A stretch of 8,666 nt of DNA from JANNRA01 sp031401035 (GCA_031401035.1 JANNRA010000159.1:1-8666); one strand, 5' to 3'. Shown: positions 1 through 8,620, counted from the first letter of the stretch. A program made the numbers and translations. The notes: generated by a model from the sequence alone, not told the origin.

Positions 1-152
1 CGTGCCCGAGGTGGTGATGCCTGTCAGAACGCGAACAGCAGTCATGAAATAAGCGGGAGATGAATGAAACGGTTGGGCAGTTTACGCGAGCGATTTGGGC
101 TAACCCCGAATTGTCGCAACGCGCGTTTGTAGTCAGCGAGCCTGATGCTCAC
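1..152. other. Leader region upstream of the secreted-protein gene; no firm gene
   Basis: No gene can be supported here. A 16-codon frame open from the left edge (2-52, ending TAA) could be the tail of an upstream gene but is too short to judge. A tiny frame from ATG 64 to TAG 132 has a GGGAGA just upstream but encodes nothing I recognise. I see no convincing -35/-10 pair. Base composition is milder (34 G+C in the first 60 bases) than in the rest of the window, matching the gene that follows. Confidence 0.4.
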
Positions 153-164
153 AAGGAGATTCAG

Positions 165-728
165 ATGATCCGCGCATTCGCTGTACTGGCCGCTCTACTG
201 CTGACCAGCGTTGCCCACGCGCGCCACGCGCCGCAGGTCGATATGTCGCTGCGTGACCTCGACAGCGGCGCGGTGCTGCCGGTGTACTGGAGCGGTGGTC
301 GAGCCCATGTGCCGGGCACGCCTGGCCATCGTTACGCGGTGGTGTTGGAGAATCGCAGCGCCGAGCGCGTGTTGGCGGTGCTCTCGATCGATGGTGTCAA
401 CCCGGTGACTGGCGAAACCGCCAATCCTGCACAGTCCGGCTATGTGTTGGCACCGTGGCAGCGCACCGAAGTGCGCGGCTGGCGCAAAGACCTGTCCAGC
501 ATCGCCGAGTTCGTATTTACCGATTTGGGCGACAGCTATGCCGCACGCACAAATCGCCCAGGTAACGTCGGTGTGATTGGGGTGGCGGTATTCAACGAGC
601 GCCAGATCGTGCCGCGTTATGACCCGCCGCAATACTTTGACGAGGACGATTATGGCAATGGCGACTACAAGCGTGACGCCCGCCCGGCAGCACCCAGTGC
701 CGGTGCCTCTGCGCAAGAGCTCCGGGAA
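165..728 (+). CDS. Secreted protein of unknown function, 3' end lost at a junction
   Basis: The start is ATG 165, preceded by AAGGAG (153-158) with a 6-base spacer. The product opens with a signal peptide (residues 1-19, basic MIR, hydrophobic core, cleavage after AHA), so it is probably periplasmic or secreted. The mature part looks like a conserved small envelope-protein family of beta- and gammaproteobacteria without assigned function. Its key blocks are SIDGVN (74-79), a GETANPAQSGYVLAPWQ stretch, GWRKD (W106), DSYAAR (from D123) and GVIGVAVF (136-143). A tail rich in Tyr, Pro and Asp follows. Family-like sequence fades after about residue 185. Beyond about 715-735 the frame stays open to a stop at 1164-1166, but that part is the complement of a minus-strand gene and is not authentic. 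The true C-terminus is missing. GC is lower than in all genes to the right. Family recognition is from memory, not from a search. Confidence 0.6.
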
Positions 729-735
729 CCCGAGT
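715..735. other. Junction between two unrelated broken genes (likely chimeric join)
   Basis: A plus-strand coding signal coming from the left and a minus-strand coding signal coming from the right both stop making sense in this interval. Each gene has a normal N-terminus and no C-terminus. Base composition rises sharply across the same point. I see no insertion-sequence end, tRNA or target-site duplication that would explain a natural insertion. A metagenomic assembly chimera or cloning join fits best, and a genuine inversion or deletion scar remains possible. Confidence 0.6.
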
Positions 736-1115
736 GCGGCCGCCGCGATCCACAGGTCGACCAGCAGGGCCGTGGCGACGACCTGGACGACATACAGCAT
801 CACGAACGGGCTTGCCGCGCCGCCGGTGCGGATGATCAACAGTGTGATCAGCAGCACATCGGCGACGATCGCCAGCGCGGTGATGGTGCGCAGGGCGCGG
901 CCGCGCGCGACGCACCACTGGTTGAGGGCGTTGACGGCGGCGGCCGCCGCGGCGGCGAACAGGCACGGGAGCGGCGCCGCGAGGGCGCCGAGATGCCAGG
1001 CCAGGGCGGCGAGCAGCGAGAATCCCCCGACCGCCAGCCACCGCACCAGGATCGCCCACCGCAGGTGGGGACGGTGCGCCGGCGCGGTGATGTCTCGCAG
1101 CGGACGCAGGTGCAT
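729..1115 (-). CDS. Membrane N-terminus of a sensor histidine kinase, truncated
   Basis: The start is ATG at 1115-1113 with an in-frame TGA just upstream; no good ribosome binding site is visible. About 128 residues are credible. A short cytoplasmic head leads into roughly four hydrophobic segments (about 27-45, 49-66, 77-95 and 103-127), with the pattern RW-LAVGG near 25-31, VNALNQW at 61-67 and TGGAASPF at 97-104. This resembles the sensor part of RegB/PrrB-like or related multi-pass histidine kinases, where a TGG-x-x-SPF motif sits between membrane helices. The HisKA and HATPase domains that would follow are absent. Past about position 730 the minus frame stays open to 195 but reads through the complement of the left-hand gene. 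It would be transcribed away from the DUF1844 gene. Another multi-pass membrane protein remains possible. Confidence 0.5.
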
Positions 1116-1437
1116 GACTCAGCGCTGCCGCGGCGATTCCTTGACACCCACCGAGCGCGGGCCTAGTTTTTTCTCGTCCCGCGCCGAGATTCGTCGCGCC
1201 GTACCAAATAATTCGGGTGGTCCGGCGTCGAAGGGTGTGCCGCCGTCGGCACATCCCTCCTTACAACCCGTCATCGCACGTCCTCACGCCGGGTACCCAC
1301 ACAAGTGATCGACATAGTGTTCACGACCGATTCCCACTGCAGCGCATCCGCAGCCGCCCGCCAATCACGGCGCGGTCACGATCCGGCGCAGGCATGCGGG
1401 GCACGGCCGCGACCGAAGCAGGATTGAGGTGAACGGC
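1116..1437. other. Divergent intergenic region, about 320 bases, no gene
   Basis: This stretch separates the minus-strand kinase fragment from the plus-strand DUF1844 gene, so it should hold both promoters. It contains AT-rich islands unusual for this window (around 1163-1175 and 1203-1213), fitting promoter DNA. A 7-base inverted repeat (1155-1161 with 1178-1184) flanks a T-rich loop. On the minus strand a strong Shine-Dalgarno-like AAGGAGG lies around 1256-1262, but the frame after it resembles nothing. No RNA gene or riboswitch is recognisable. Confidence 0.5.
1141..1169 (+). promoter_or_regulatory. Possible sigma-70-type promoter
   Basis: A perfect TTGACA (1141-1146) is followed after 17 bases by TAGTTT (1164-1169), a poor -10 match (3 of 6). 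It points toward the DUF1844 gene but lies about 270 bases upstream of it. The perfect hexamer in GC-rich DNA is suggestive only. Confidence 0.2.
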
Positions 1438-1920
1438 ATGGCGGGCGACGACCGGGACGGGCAGAAGTCATCATTCAAAGTGCAGGACCGGCGCCGCTTC
1501 TCGGCCAGCGGCGACGCGCGTGAGGAGAGCGCCGACAGCGCCGAGGCGGAGGCGCCGCAGGTGGCGCCGGCCGTCCCCCTCGCCGCCCCGCCGCCGCTGG
1601 ACGAGGCGGCGGGCACTGATGCGGCCGGGGCCGCCCGGGCGGCCGCCTCCTATGCGGCGGCCGGCGAGACCCCCGAGATCACCTTCGCGACGGTGGTCAT
1701 CAGCTTCCTGACCCAGGCCCTGGCGCTGCTCGGCGAGATTCCCGATCCCGTCGACGGCTCGACCGAGGTCGATCTCGAGGGGGCGCGCCAGTTCATCGAC
1801 ATCCTCGGCATCCTCGAGGACAAGACCCGCGGCAACCTCGATCCCCATGAGGGCGCCCTCCTCGAGCGCGCCCTCTACGATCTGCGCATGAAATTCGTCG
1901 AGCGGTCGCACGGCCGCTGA
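1438..1920 (+). CDS. DUF1844 domain protein
   Basis: This is a soluble protein of 160 residues with no signal peptide or membrane helix. It begins with the family-typical FKVQDRRRF motif, passes through an Ala/Pro/Glu-rich low-complexity linker, and ends in the conserved DUF1844 core. That core shows ITFATVVISFLTQAL, LGEIPDP, a DLEGARQFIDILGILEDKTRGNL-like helix region and LLERALYDLRMKFVE at the C-terminus. The family's biochemical role is unknown to me; it occurs in deltaproteobacteria, acidobacteria and related groups. I choose ATG 1438 because GAGGTG (1426-1431) sits 6 bases upstream. A GTG start at 1429, behind AGGA (1420-1423), would add three residues. The degP-type gene follows after 72 bases in the same direction with no visible terminator, so the two may share a transcript. 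Confidence 0.88.
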   Translation: MAGDDRDGQKSSFKVQDRRRFSASGDAREESADSAEAEAPQVAPAVPLAAPPPLDEAAGTDAAGAARAAASYAAAGETPEITFATVVISFLTQALALLGEIPDPVDGSTEVDLEGARQFIDILGILEDKTRGNLDPHEGALLERALYDLRMKFVERSHGR

Positions 1921-1992
1921 TCCCCCCGATCACCAACCCCCGTCCCACACAGCAGTCACAACCTGATCCTGATGATGATGAGGAGAATCACC

Positions 1993-3618
<1,626 letters not shown>

Positions 3619-3624
3619 GCGCGG

Positions 3625-3658
3625 CGGGGGAGCGGCGATCATCGTCGCCACTCCCCCG
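3625..3658 (+). terminator. Strong hairpin after degP: possible terminator or attenuator
   Basis: The arms 3625-3639 and 3644-3658 pair over 15 positions with one C-A mismatch (3633/3650) and one closing wobble, around a CATC loop (3640-3643). It starts 6 bases after the degP stop codon. It lacks a T-run, so it may be a non-canonical terminator, an mRNA 3'-end stabiliser or an attenuator before the PBP gene. The 3' arm lies inside a duplicated unit. Confidence 0.5.
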
Positions 3659-3681
3659 CGTGGTCGCCACTCCCCCGCGTG
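3644..3681 (+). repeat. Perfect 19-base tandem duplication before the PBP gene
   Basis: The unit GTCGCCACTCCCCCGCGTG occurs twice back to back (3644-3662 and 3663-3681) without mismatch. Each copy contains the hairpin's 3' arm, so the 5' arm (3625-3639) could pair with either. Its length is not a multiple of three, which argues that it lies in non-coding DNA and that the PBP gene starts downstream. Confidence 0.9.
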
Positions 3682-3695
3682 CCGCGGTGGCCTGC

Positions 3696-6020
3696 GTGCG
3701 CCGCCTCCTGCTGCCTCTCGGCATCGCCGGGCTGGTGCTCGGCGTTGGCGCCGCCGCCCTGGCGTTCCCCTCGCTGCGCGCGCTCGACGCGCAGGTGGTG
3801 GAGAAGTTCAACGGCCGGCGCTGGGACTTCCCATCGCGCATCTTCGCCGACGCCTTCGAGGTCTACCCGGGCCTGAACGTCGACGCCGCCGGCTTCGCCG
3901 ATCGCCTGCAGCGGCTCGACTATCGCGCCGCGCCGCCGGGCGACGCCGAGGCGCCGGCGGCGCCACGCACCGGCGAGTTCCGCCGCACGCCCGACGGGCT
4001 CGAGATCGGGCTGCGCGGCGCCGCCACGGCAGGGCGGCCGAGCGCGCCGCGGCCCGTCCGGCTGGCGCTCCAGGACGGCGTCGTCGTCGGCATGCGCGAG
4101 CTCGGCGGCGGCGAGGAGCTGTACTCCCTGCAACTCGAACCGGAGGTCATCGGCGGGCTCTACGACGTCGCCTGGGAGGAGCGACGCGAGGTGGCGCTGG
4201 CGACGCTGCCGCCGCTGCTGGTGAAGGCGGTCCTGCTCACCGAGGACCGCCGCTTCGCCTCGCACCATGGTCTGGATCCGATCGGCATCGCGCGGGCGGG
4301 GCTCGCCAACCTGCGCGCCGGCGGCGTCGTGCAGGGCGGGTCGACGCTGACGCAGCAGCTGATGAAGAACTTCTTTCTCAGCGAGGACCGCACCTGGCGC
4401 CGCAAGGCGGTCGAGGCGGCGATGGCCATCCTCGCCGAACGCCGCTACACGAAGGACGAGATCCTCGAGGCCTACCTGAACGAGATCTACCTCGGGCAGA
4501 ACGGCGCGCAGGGTGTCTTCGGGGTCTGGGAAGCGTCGCGTTTCTATTTCGGCCATGCCCCCGAGGAGCTCACCATCGGCGAGATCGCGCTGCTCGCCGG
4601 TCTCATCCGGGCCCCCAACACCAACTCCCCGTATCGCGCCCCGGCGACGGCGCGGGCGCGGCGCGACGTCGTCCTCGGCCTGCTGCACGAGGCCGGCGCG
4701 ATCGACGACGCGCAGCGCGCGGCGGCACGCGCCGAGCCGCTGCGCGCCGCGCCCGCGCGCGGCGCGGCGAACGCGGCGCCCTACTTCGTCGACTTCCTGC
4801 GCGACGAGTTGCAGAGCGCCTACCCGCCGGCCCTGCTCACCTCGCAGGGCCTCGGCATCTACACCAGCGTCGATCTGTCGCTGCAGCAGGCGGCGGTCGA
4901 GGCAGTACGCGACGGACTCGCCCGACTCGAGCGCCGCCACCCGCGCCTGCGGCACGACCCGTCGCGCCCGGTGCAGGCGGCGCTGATCGCGGTGCGGCCG
5001 CACACCGGCGGCGTCGTCGCCATGGTCGGCGGGCGCGACTACGCCGCCTCGCAATTCAACCGCGCCACGCAGGCGCGCCGGCAGCCGGGCTCGGTGTTCA
5101 AGCCGCTGGTCTTCCTCGCCGCCTTCGACGCTGCGCAGCAGGGCGGCGCGCCGCTGACGGCAATCAGCCAGCTCGAGGATGCGCCGTTCGACTGGCGCTA
5201 CGACGGCCGTGTCTGGCGCCCGGACAACTACGGCGGCCGCTATCTCGGCGCCGTATCGGCGCGCAGCGCGCTGGAGCAGTCGCTCAACGCCGCCACGGCA
5301 CGCCTGGCCGAACAGGTCGGCCTGCCGGCGGTCCTCGACACGGCGCGGCGCGTCGGCATCACCAGCCCGCTGCCGGCGCTGCCGGCCGTGGTGCTCGGCG
5401 CCGCCGAGGTGACCCCGTTCGAGATCGCCCAGGCCTATGCCGTCATCGCCAACCAGGGCCTGCACGCCGCGGCGCGGGCGGCCAGCAAGGTCGTCGACCG
5501 GCAGGGACAACTGGTCGAGCGCCACAGCCTGGCGGTGCAGCAGGTGGTCAGCCCCGAGGCCGCCTTTCTCGTCACCCACCTGATGCGCGGCGTGCTCGAC
5601 CGGGGCACCGGCGCGGGCGTCCGCGAGCTCGGGTTCCGGCGCCCGGCGGCGGGCAAGACCGGCACCACCAACGACGGGCGCGACGCCTGGTTCGCCGGCT
5701 TCACGCCCGACCTCGTCGCCGTGGTGTGGGTCGGCTTCGACGACGGCGCACCGCTCGGCCTGACCGGCGCCGAAGCGGCGGTGCCGATCTGGACCGCGTT
5801 CATGAGCCGTGCCACCGCCGCGACGCCGCCGGCCGACTTCCGTCCGCCGACCGGTGTTGCCTTGGTGCGGATCGACCCGTACACCGGGGGGGTCGCCACC
5901 GCGCAGTGTCCCGCCGCCTTCGTCGAGGCGTTCGCGCGCGGCACCGAGCCCACCGCGCCATGCCCCGCGCACACCACCACCGCCCCCCCTCCTGCGCCCG
6001 CCCTGTCGTGGCGGGACTGA
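3696..6020 (+). CDS. mrcB: Class A penicillin-binding protein, PBP1B type
   Basis: This bifunctional peptidoglycan synthase polymerises lipid II and cross-links stem peptides on the periplasmic side. The 774-residue product has one N-terminal membrane anchor (about 4-22). A UB2H-like region follows (about 44-125, opening with PSRIFADAFEVYPG). The GT51 transglycosylase has catalytic E183 in EDRRF-x-x-H-x-G-x-D, then QGGSTLTQQLMKN and RRYTKDEILEAYLN. The transpeptidase has S466-x-x-K469 (GSVFKP), S529-L-N531 and K654-T-G656, all intact. The C-terminus carries a CP...GTEPT..CPxH element (C738, C756). The start is uncertain: GTG 3696 has a weak GGTGG upstream, while GTG 3687 and GTG 3660 are also in frame. 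GTG 3660 lies in the 19-base duplication and seems least likely. The frame is open far upstream, but that is degP shadow. The next gene overlaps its 3' end. Confidence 0.94.
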   Translation: MRRLLLPLGIAGLVLGVGAAALAFPSLRALDAQVVEKFNGRRWDFPSRIFADAFEVYPGLNVDAAGFADRLQRLDYRAAPPGDAEAPAAPRTGEFRRTPDGLEIGLRGAATAGRPSAPRPVRLALQDGVVVGMRELGGGEELYSLQLEPEVIGGLYDVAWEERREVALATLPPLLVKAVLLTEDRRFASHHGLDPIGIARAGLANLRAGGVVQGGSTLTQQLMKNFFLSEDRTWRRKAVEAAMAILAERRYTKDEILEAYLNEIYLGQNGAQGVFGVWEASRFYFGHAPEELTIGEIALLAGLIRAPNTNSPYRAPATARARRDVVLGLLHEAGAIDDAQRAAARAEPLRAAPARGAANAAPYFVDFLRDELQSAYPPALLTSQGLGIYTSVDLSLQQAAVEAVRDGLARLERRHPRLRHDPSRPVQAALIAVRPHTGGVVAMVGGRDYAASQFNRATQARRQPGSVFKPLVFLAAFDAAQQGGAPLTAISQLEDAPFDWRYDGRVWRPDNYGGRYLGAVSARSALEQSLNAATARLAEQVGLPAVLDTARRVGITSPLPALPAVVLGAAEVTPFEIAQAYAVIANQGLHAAARAASKVVDRQGQLVERHSLAVQQVVSPEAAFLVTHLMRGVLDRGTGAGVRELGFRRPAAGKTGTTNDGRDAWFAGFTPDLVAVVWVGFDDGAPLGLTGAEAAVPIWTAFMSRATAATPPADFRPPTGVALVRIDPYTGGVATAQCPAAFVEAFARGTEPTAPCPAHTTTAPPPAPALSWRD

Positions 6021-6736
6021 TCCTGTTGCTGACGGGCCTGGCGGCCTGCGCGCCGCAGCGCCAGCCGCTACCGCTCGATCCTGATGGGGGTCCGCCGCTG
6101 GTCGTCGAGCCGCCGCCGCGAGCCGTCGCCGACGAGCCCGAGGCGGCCGCGGTCGAGGCCGGCACCGGATTGATCGAGGAGGCGCTGTTGCCCGAGGAAC
6201 CGGTCACCGCGGCGACTACGCCGACGCCGCCCGCAGGCGCCGCGGCGATGGGCACCGTCGGCACCGGCACCGCGGCGAGCGCCAGCCCGACGCCGGATCA
6301 GTGGGCGACCGCCCCGTCGCCGCTCGCCGCGCTGCGACCCGGCACGCCGCCCAACGTCGCCGCGGCGACGCGGCTGGCCGAGGCGGCGCGCCTGCGCCTG
6401 ACGGCCGGCGACGACGCCGTTGCGCTCGAACAGCTCGAGCGCGCCATCGCCATCGACGGCAGCAATCCGTACGCCTACTTCTTTCTCGCCACCCTGCACC
6501 TGCGCCACCGCACCTACGACCAGGCCATCGCCTTCGCCGATCGCGCCGCCAGCCTGAGCGAGCCGGCCGCGCCCGAATGGGCCAGCCGCGCCTACGCGCT
6601 GCAGGGCAGCGCCTACGAATCGGTCGGGCGCTTCGTCGACGCGCGCGCCGCGTACGGGCGCGCCGTGCGCGCGGCGCCCGACAACGCCGCCGCGCAGGCC
6701 GGACTGGCGCGCGTCGGCGGTGGGACGGCGCCGTGA
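5960..6736 (+). CDS. TPR-repeat outer-envelope lipoprotein
   Basis: The 258-residue product carries a lipoprotein signal ending in lipobox L27-A-A-C30, so Cys30 should be lipidated and the protein membrane-tethered. Residues 31 to about 131 are a Pro/Ala/Thr-rich, probably disordered tether. Residues 132-256 form roughly three tetratricopeptide-like helix pairs (LEQLERAIAIDGSNPYAYF, then TYDQAIAFADRA, then GRFVDARAAYGRAV...PDNAAAQ). No catalytic motif is seen, so it is probably a scaffold or partner protein. ATG 5960 overlaps the PBP gene by 61 bases; GTG 6008 would overlap by 13 and still give a full lipoprotein signal. Neither has a clear ribosome binding site, consistent with translational coupling. 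It overlaps tsaD by 4 bases (GTGA at 6733-6736). A partner role for the upstream PBP1B is an inference from position and domain type. Confidence 0.8.
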   Translation: MPRAHHHRPPSCARPVVAGLILLLTGLAACAPQRQPLPLDPDGGPPLVVEPPPRAVADEPEAAAVEAGTGLIEEALLPEEPVTAATTPTPPAGAAAMGTVGTGTAASASPTPDQWATAPSPLAALRPGTPPNVAAATRLAEAARLRLTAGDDAVALEQLERAIAIDGSNPYAYFFLATLHLRHRTYDQAIAFADRAASLSEPAAPEWASRAYALQGSAYESVGRFVDARAAYGRAVRAAPDNAAAQAGLARVGGGTAP

Positions 6737-7791
6737 GGCTGCTGGCACTGGAGAGCTCGTGCGATGACACCGCCGCCGCGGTGCTCGAGGACGGCGTCGT
6801 GCGCTCGTCGATCGTCGCCTCGCAGGACGCCGTGCACCGCGACTACGGCGGCGTCGTCCCCGAACTCGCCTCGCGCAGTCACATGCGCGCCATCATCCCG
6901 ACCATCGAACGGGCCTTGGCCGAGGCCGGCACCACCCTCGACGGCATCGACGCCGTCGCCGCCACCTACGGCCCGGGTCTGGTCGGCTCCCTGCTGGTCG
7001 GCCTGTGTACCGGCAAAGCCATCGCCTACGCGCGGCGGCTGCCGTTTCTCGGCGTCAACCACCTCGAGGGCCACCTGCTGTCGGTGCGCCTCGATGCCCC
7101 GGTGGCGTTCCCCTACGTCGCACTGCTGGCATCCGGCGGCCACACCAGCCTCTACCTGGCGCGCGGGCTGGGCGACTATGCGCTGCTCGGCGCGACGCGC
7201 GACGACGCCGCCGGCGAGGCCTTCGACAAGGTCGCCAAGGTGCTCGGTCTCGGCTACCCAGGCGGCCGAGTGCTCGACGAACTGGCGCGCCGCGGCGACC
7301 CCGCCGCCGTGCGCTTCCCGCGCGCGCGCCTCAGGCCGATTGGGCCGCAGCGCCGCTTCGACTTCAGCTTCAGCGGCATCAAGACCGCCGTCGCCCTGCA
7401 CGTGCGCGAGCACGGTGCCGACACGGCGGCGCATGCCGATATCGCCGCCAGCTTCCAGGAGGCGGCGGTGGACATGCTGCTCACCACCGCCTTTGCCGCC
7501 GTCGCCGCCTGCGGCGCGCCGCGCCTGGTCATCGCCGGCGGCGTCTCGGCCAACTCGCGCCTGCGCGCCCGCGCCGCCGCGGCGGCCGAGGCGGCCGGCG
7601 TCGAGGTGATCATCCCGTCGCTGCGGTACTGCACCGACAACGCCGCCATGATCGGCCTGGCCGCACACGAACACCTCGCCCGCGGCGAGCGCGACGACCT
7701 GACGCTCAACGCCGCCGCCGTCGCCGATCTCTGCGCGCCGCGCCGGCCGGCTGGCGCGGCAGAGCGACGCGACGGTGTCGACAGCGCATGA
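6733..7791 (+). CDS. tsaD: tRNA t6A37 threonylcarbamoyltransferase subunit TsaD
   Basis: With TsaB and TsaE, TsaD transfers the threonylcarbamoyl group from TC-AMP (made by TsaC) to A37 of ANN-decoding tRNAs in the cytoplasm. The 352-residue product shows the family order: LALESSCDDTAAAVLEDG at the N-terminus, YGGVVPELASRSH, the metal-binding H110-L-E-G-H114, ALLASGGHTSLYLA, DDAAGEAFDKVAKVLGLGYPGG, FDFSFSGIKTAV, LVIAGGVSANSRLR and YCTDNAAMIGLA with D302. Length is close to family normal, with a short variable C-terminal tail. The GTG start at 6733 overlaps the previous stop (GTGA), and the gene ends in ATGA shared with rsmA, so both borders suggest translational coupling. No TsaB or TsaE gene is present in the window. 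Confidence 0.97.
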   Translation: MRLLALESSCDDTAAAVLEDGVVRSSIVASQDAVHRDYGGVVPELASRSHMRAIIPTIERALAEAGTTLDGIDAVAATYGPGLVGSLLVGLCTGKAIAYARRLPFLGVNHLEGHLLSVRLDAPVAFPYVALLASGGHTSLYLARGLGDYALLGATRDDAAGEAFDKVAKVLGLGYPGGRVLDELARRGDPAAVRFPRARLRPIGPQRRFDFSFSGIKTAVALHVREHGADTAAHADIAASFQEAAVDMLLTTAFAAVAACGAPRLVIAGGVSANSRLRARAAAAAEAAGVEVIIPSLRYCTDNAAMIGLAAHEHLARGERDDLTLNAAAVADLCAPRRPAGAAERRDGVDSA

Positions 7792-8576
7792 CCGGCCCGT
7801 TCGCGCGCAAGCGCTTCGGACAACACTTCCTCGTCCAGACCGGCATCGCCGAGCGCATCGTCGCCCTGGCCGGTCTCGGCGAGGGCGCCAGCGTGCTCGA
7901 GATCGGCCCCGGGCGCGGCGCCCTCACCGACGGGTTGGCGGCGGCGAGCCGACGCCTGGTGCTGGTGGAAGTGGACCGCGACCTCGTCGCTGGCCTGCGC
8001 CAACGCTGGGCGGAGACACCGACGGTAGAGATCGTCGAGGCCGACATCTTACGCGTCGATCTCGCCGCGCTGCTCGGACCCGACGCGCCGGTCGTGGTCG
8101 TCGCCAATCTGCCCTATAACGTGTCGACCCCGGTGCTGATGCAGCTCCTCGGCACACCGGAGCTGTTCACGCGGCTGGTCCTGATGCTGCAGCGCGAGGT
8201 CGCCGAGCGGCTGTGCGCGGGGCCGGGCAGCAAGACCTACGGCAGCCTGTCGGTGGTGGTGCAGGTGATGGCCACGGCGCGCATCGCCCTGCGCGTCCCG
8301 CCGGGCGCCTTCGTGCCGCGGCCGAAGGTGGACTCAGCCGTGGTCGTCATCGAGCCGCACCGCCCGGTCGCCCTCGATGCGCGGCGGCGGCAGGCACTGC
8401 GCGTCGTCGTGCGCACCGCCTTCTCGCGCCGACGCAAGCAGCTGGCCAACGTCATCGCGCCCCTCACCTCCGACGCGCCGGCGGTGCTGGCGTCGCTCGG
8501 CCTCGATCCGCAGGCGCGGCCGGAGACGCTCGCCCCGGCCGACTTCGTCCGCCTGGCGGACGCGCTGCGGCCATGA
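7788..8576 (+). CDS. rsmA: 16S rRNA m6(2)A1518/A1519 dimethyltransferase RsmA (KsgA)
   Basis: This enzyme uses S-adenosylmethionine to dimethylate two adjacent adenines in the 3'-terminal hairpin of 16S rRNA late in 30S assembly. The 262-residue product begins with the family signature KRFGQHFL. It carries the SAM motif EIGPGRGALT (G40-P-G42), an acidic LVEVDRD, EADIL, the catalytic N107-L-P-Y110, LMLQREVAERL, YGSLSVVVQ, PPGAFVPRPKVDSAVV and a C-terminal RTAFSRRRKQLAN. The length is typical. ATG 7788 overlaps the tsaD stop by 4 bases (ATGA). It is the last gene of the cluster, and a structured intergenic region follows its stop. Confidence 0.97.
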   Translation: MTGPFARKRFGQHFLVQTGIAERIVALAGLGEGASVLEIGPGRGALTDGLAAASRRLVLVEVDRDLVAGLRQRWAETPTVEIVEADILRVDLAALLGPDAPVVVVANLPYNVSTPVLMQLLGTPELFTRLVLMLQREVAERLCAGPGSKTYGSLSVVVQVMATARIALRVPPGAFVPRPKVDSAVVVIEPHRPVALDARRRQALRVVVRTAFSRRRKQLANVIAPLTSDAPAVLASLGLDPQARPETLAPADFVRLADALRP

Positions 8577-8600
8577 CGGCGTGCAACGCACACCGTGGAG

Positions 8601-8620
8601 GGCGCCGCTCCGTCGGCGCC
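8601..8620. repeat. Small internal hairpin, alternative to the long inverted repeat
   Basis: GGCGCCG (8601-8607) pairs perfectly with CGGCGCC (8614-8620) around the 6-base loop CTCCGT. It uses part of the left arm of the longer 18-base inverted repeat, so the two structures exclude each other. Confidence 0.6.

Noticed and set aside
2..52. Sixteen-codon open frame from the window edge ending TAA, possible tail of an upstream gene
   Set aside because: It is too short to recognise or to distinguish from chance.
717..743. SacI-like GAGCTC (717-722) and NotI-like GCGGCCGC (736-743) sites at the junction, suggesting a cloning scar
   Set aside because: GC-rich recognition sites are common by chance here, and no vector or linker sequence is seen around them.
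729..1166. Plus-strand continuation of the left-hand secreted-protein frame to the stop at 1164-1166
   Set aside because: This part reads Arg/Gly/Asp-rich and is the complement of the hydrophobic minus-strand kinase N-terminus, so it is not an authentic C-terminal domain.
1155..1184. 7-base inverted repeat with a T-rich loop, considered as a terminator
   Set aside because: The stem is short and the T-run lies in the loop instead of after the stem, so it does not fit an intrinsic terminator on either strand.
5886..5892. Run of seven G residues in the PBP gene, possible phase-variation or sequencing-error site
   Set aside because: The frame stays intact on both sides and matches family-like sequence; seven Gs are unremarkable at this GC content.
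3639..5972. Very long open frame on the minus strand opposite the PBP gene
   Set aside because: GC-rich codon bias on the plus strand removes stops from the complement. The translation is Arg/Ala/Gly-rich without motifs, while the plus strand encodes intact GT51 and transpeptidase motifs.
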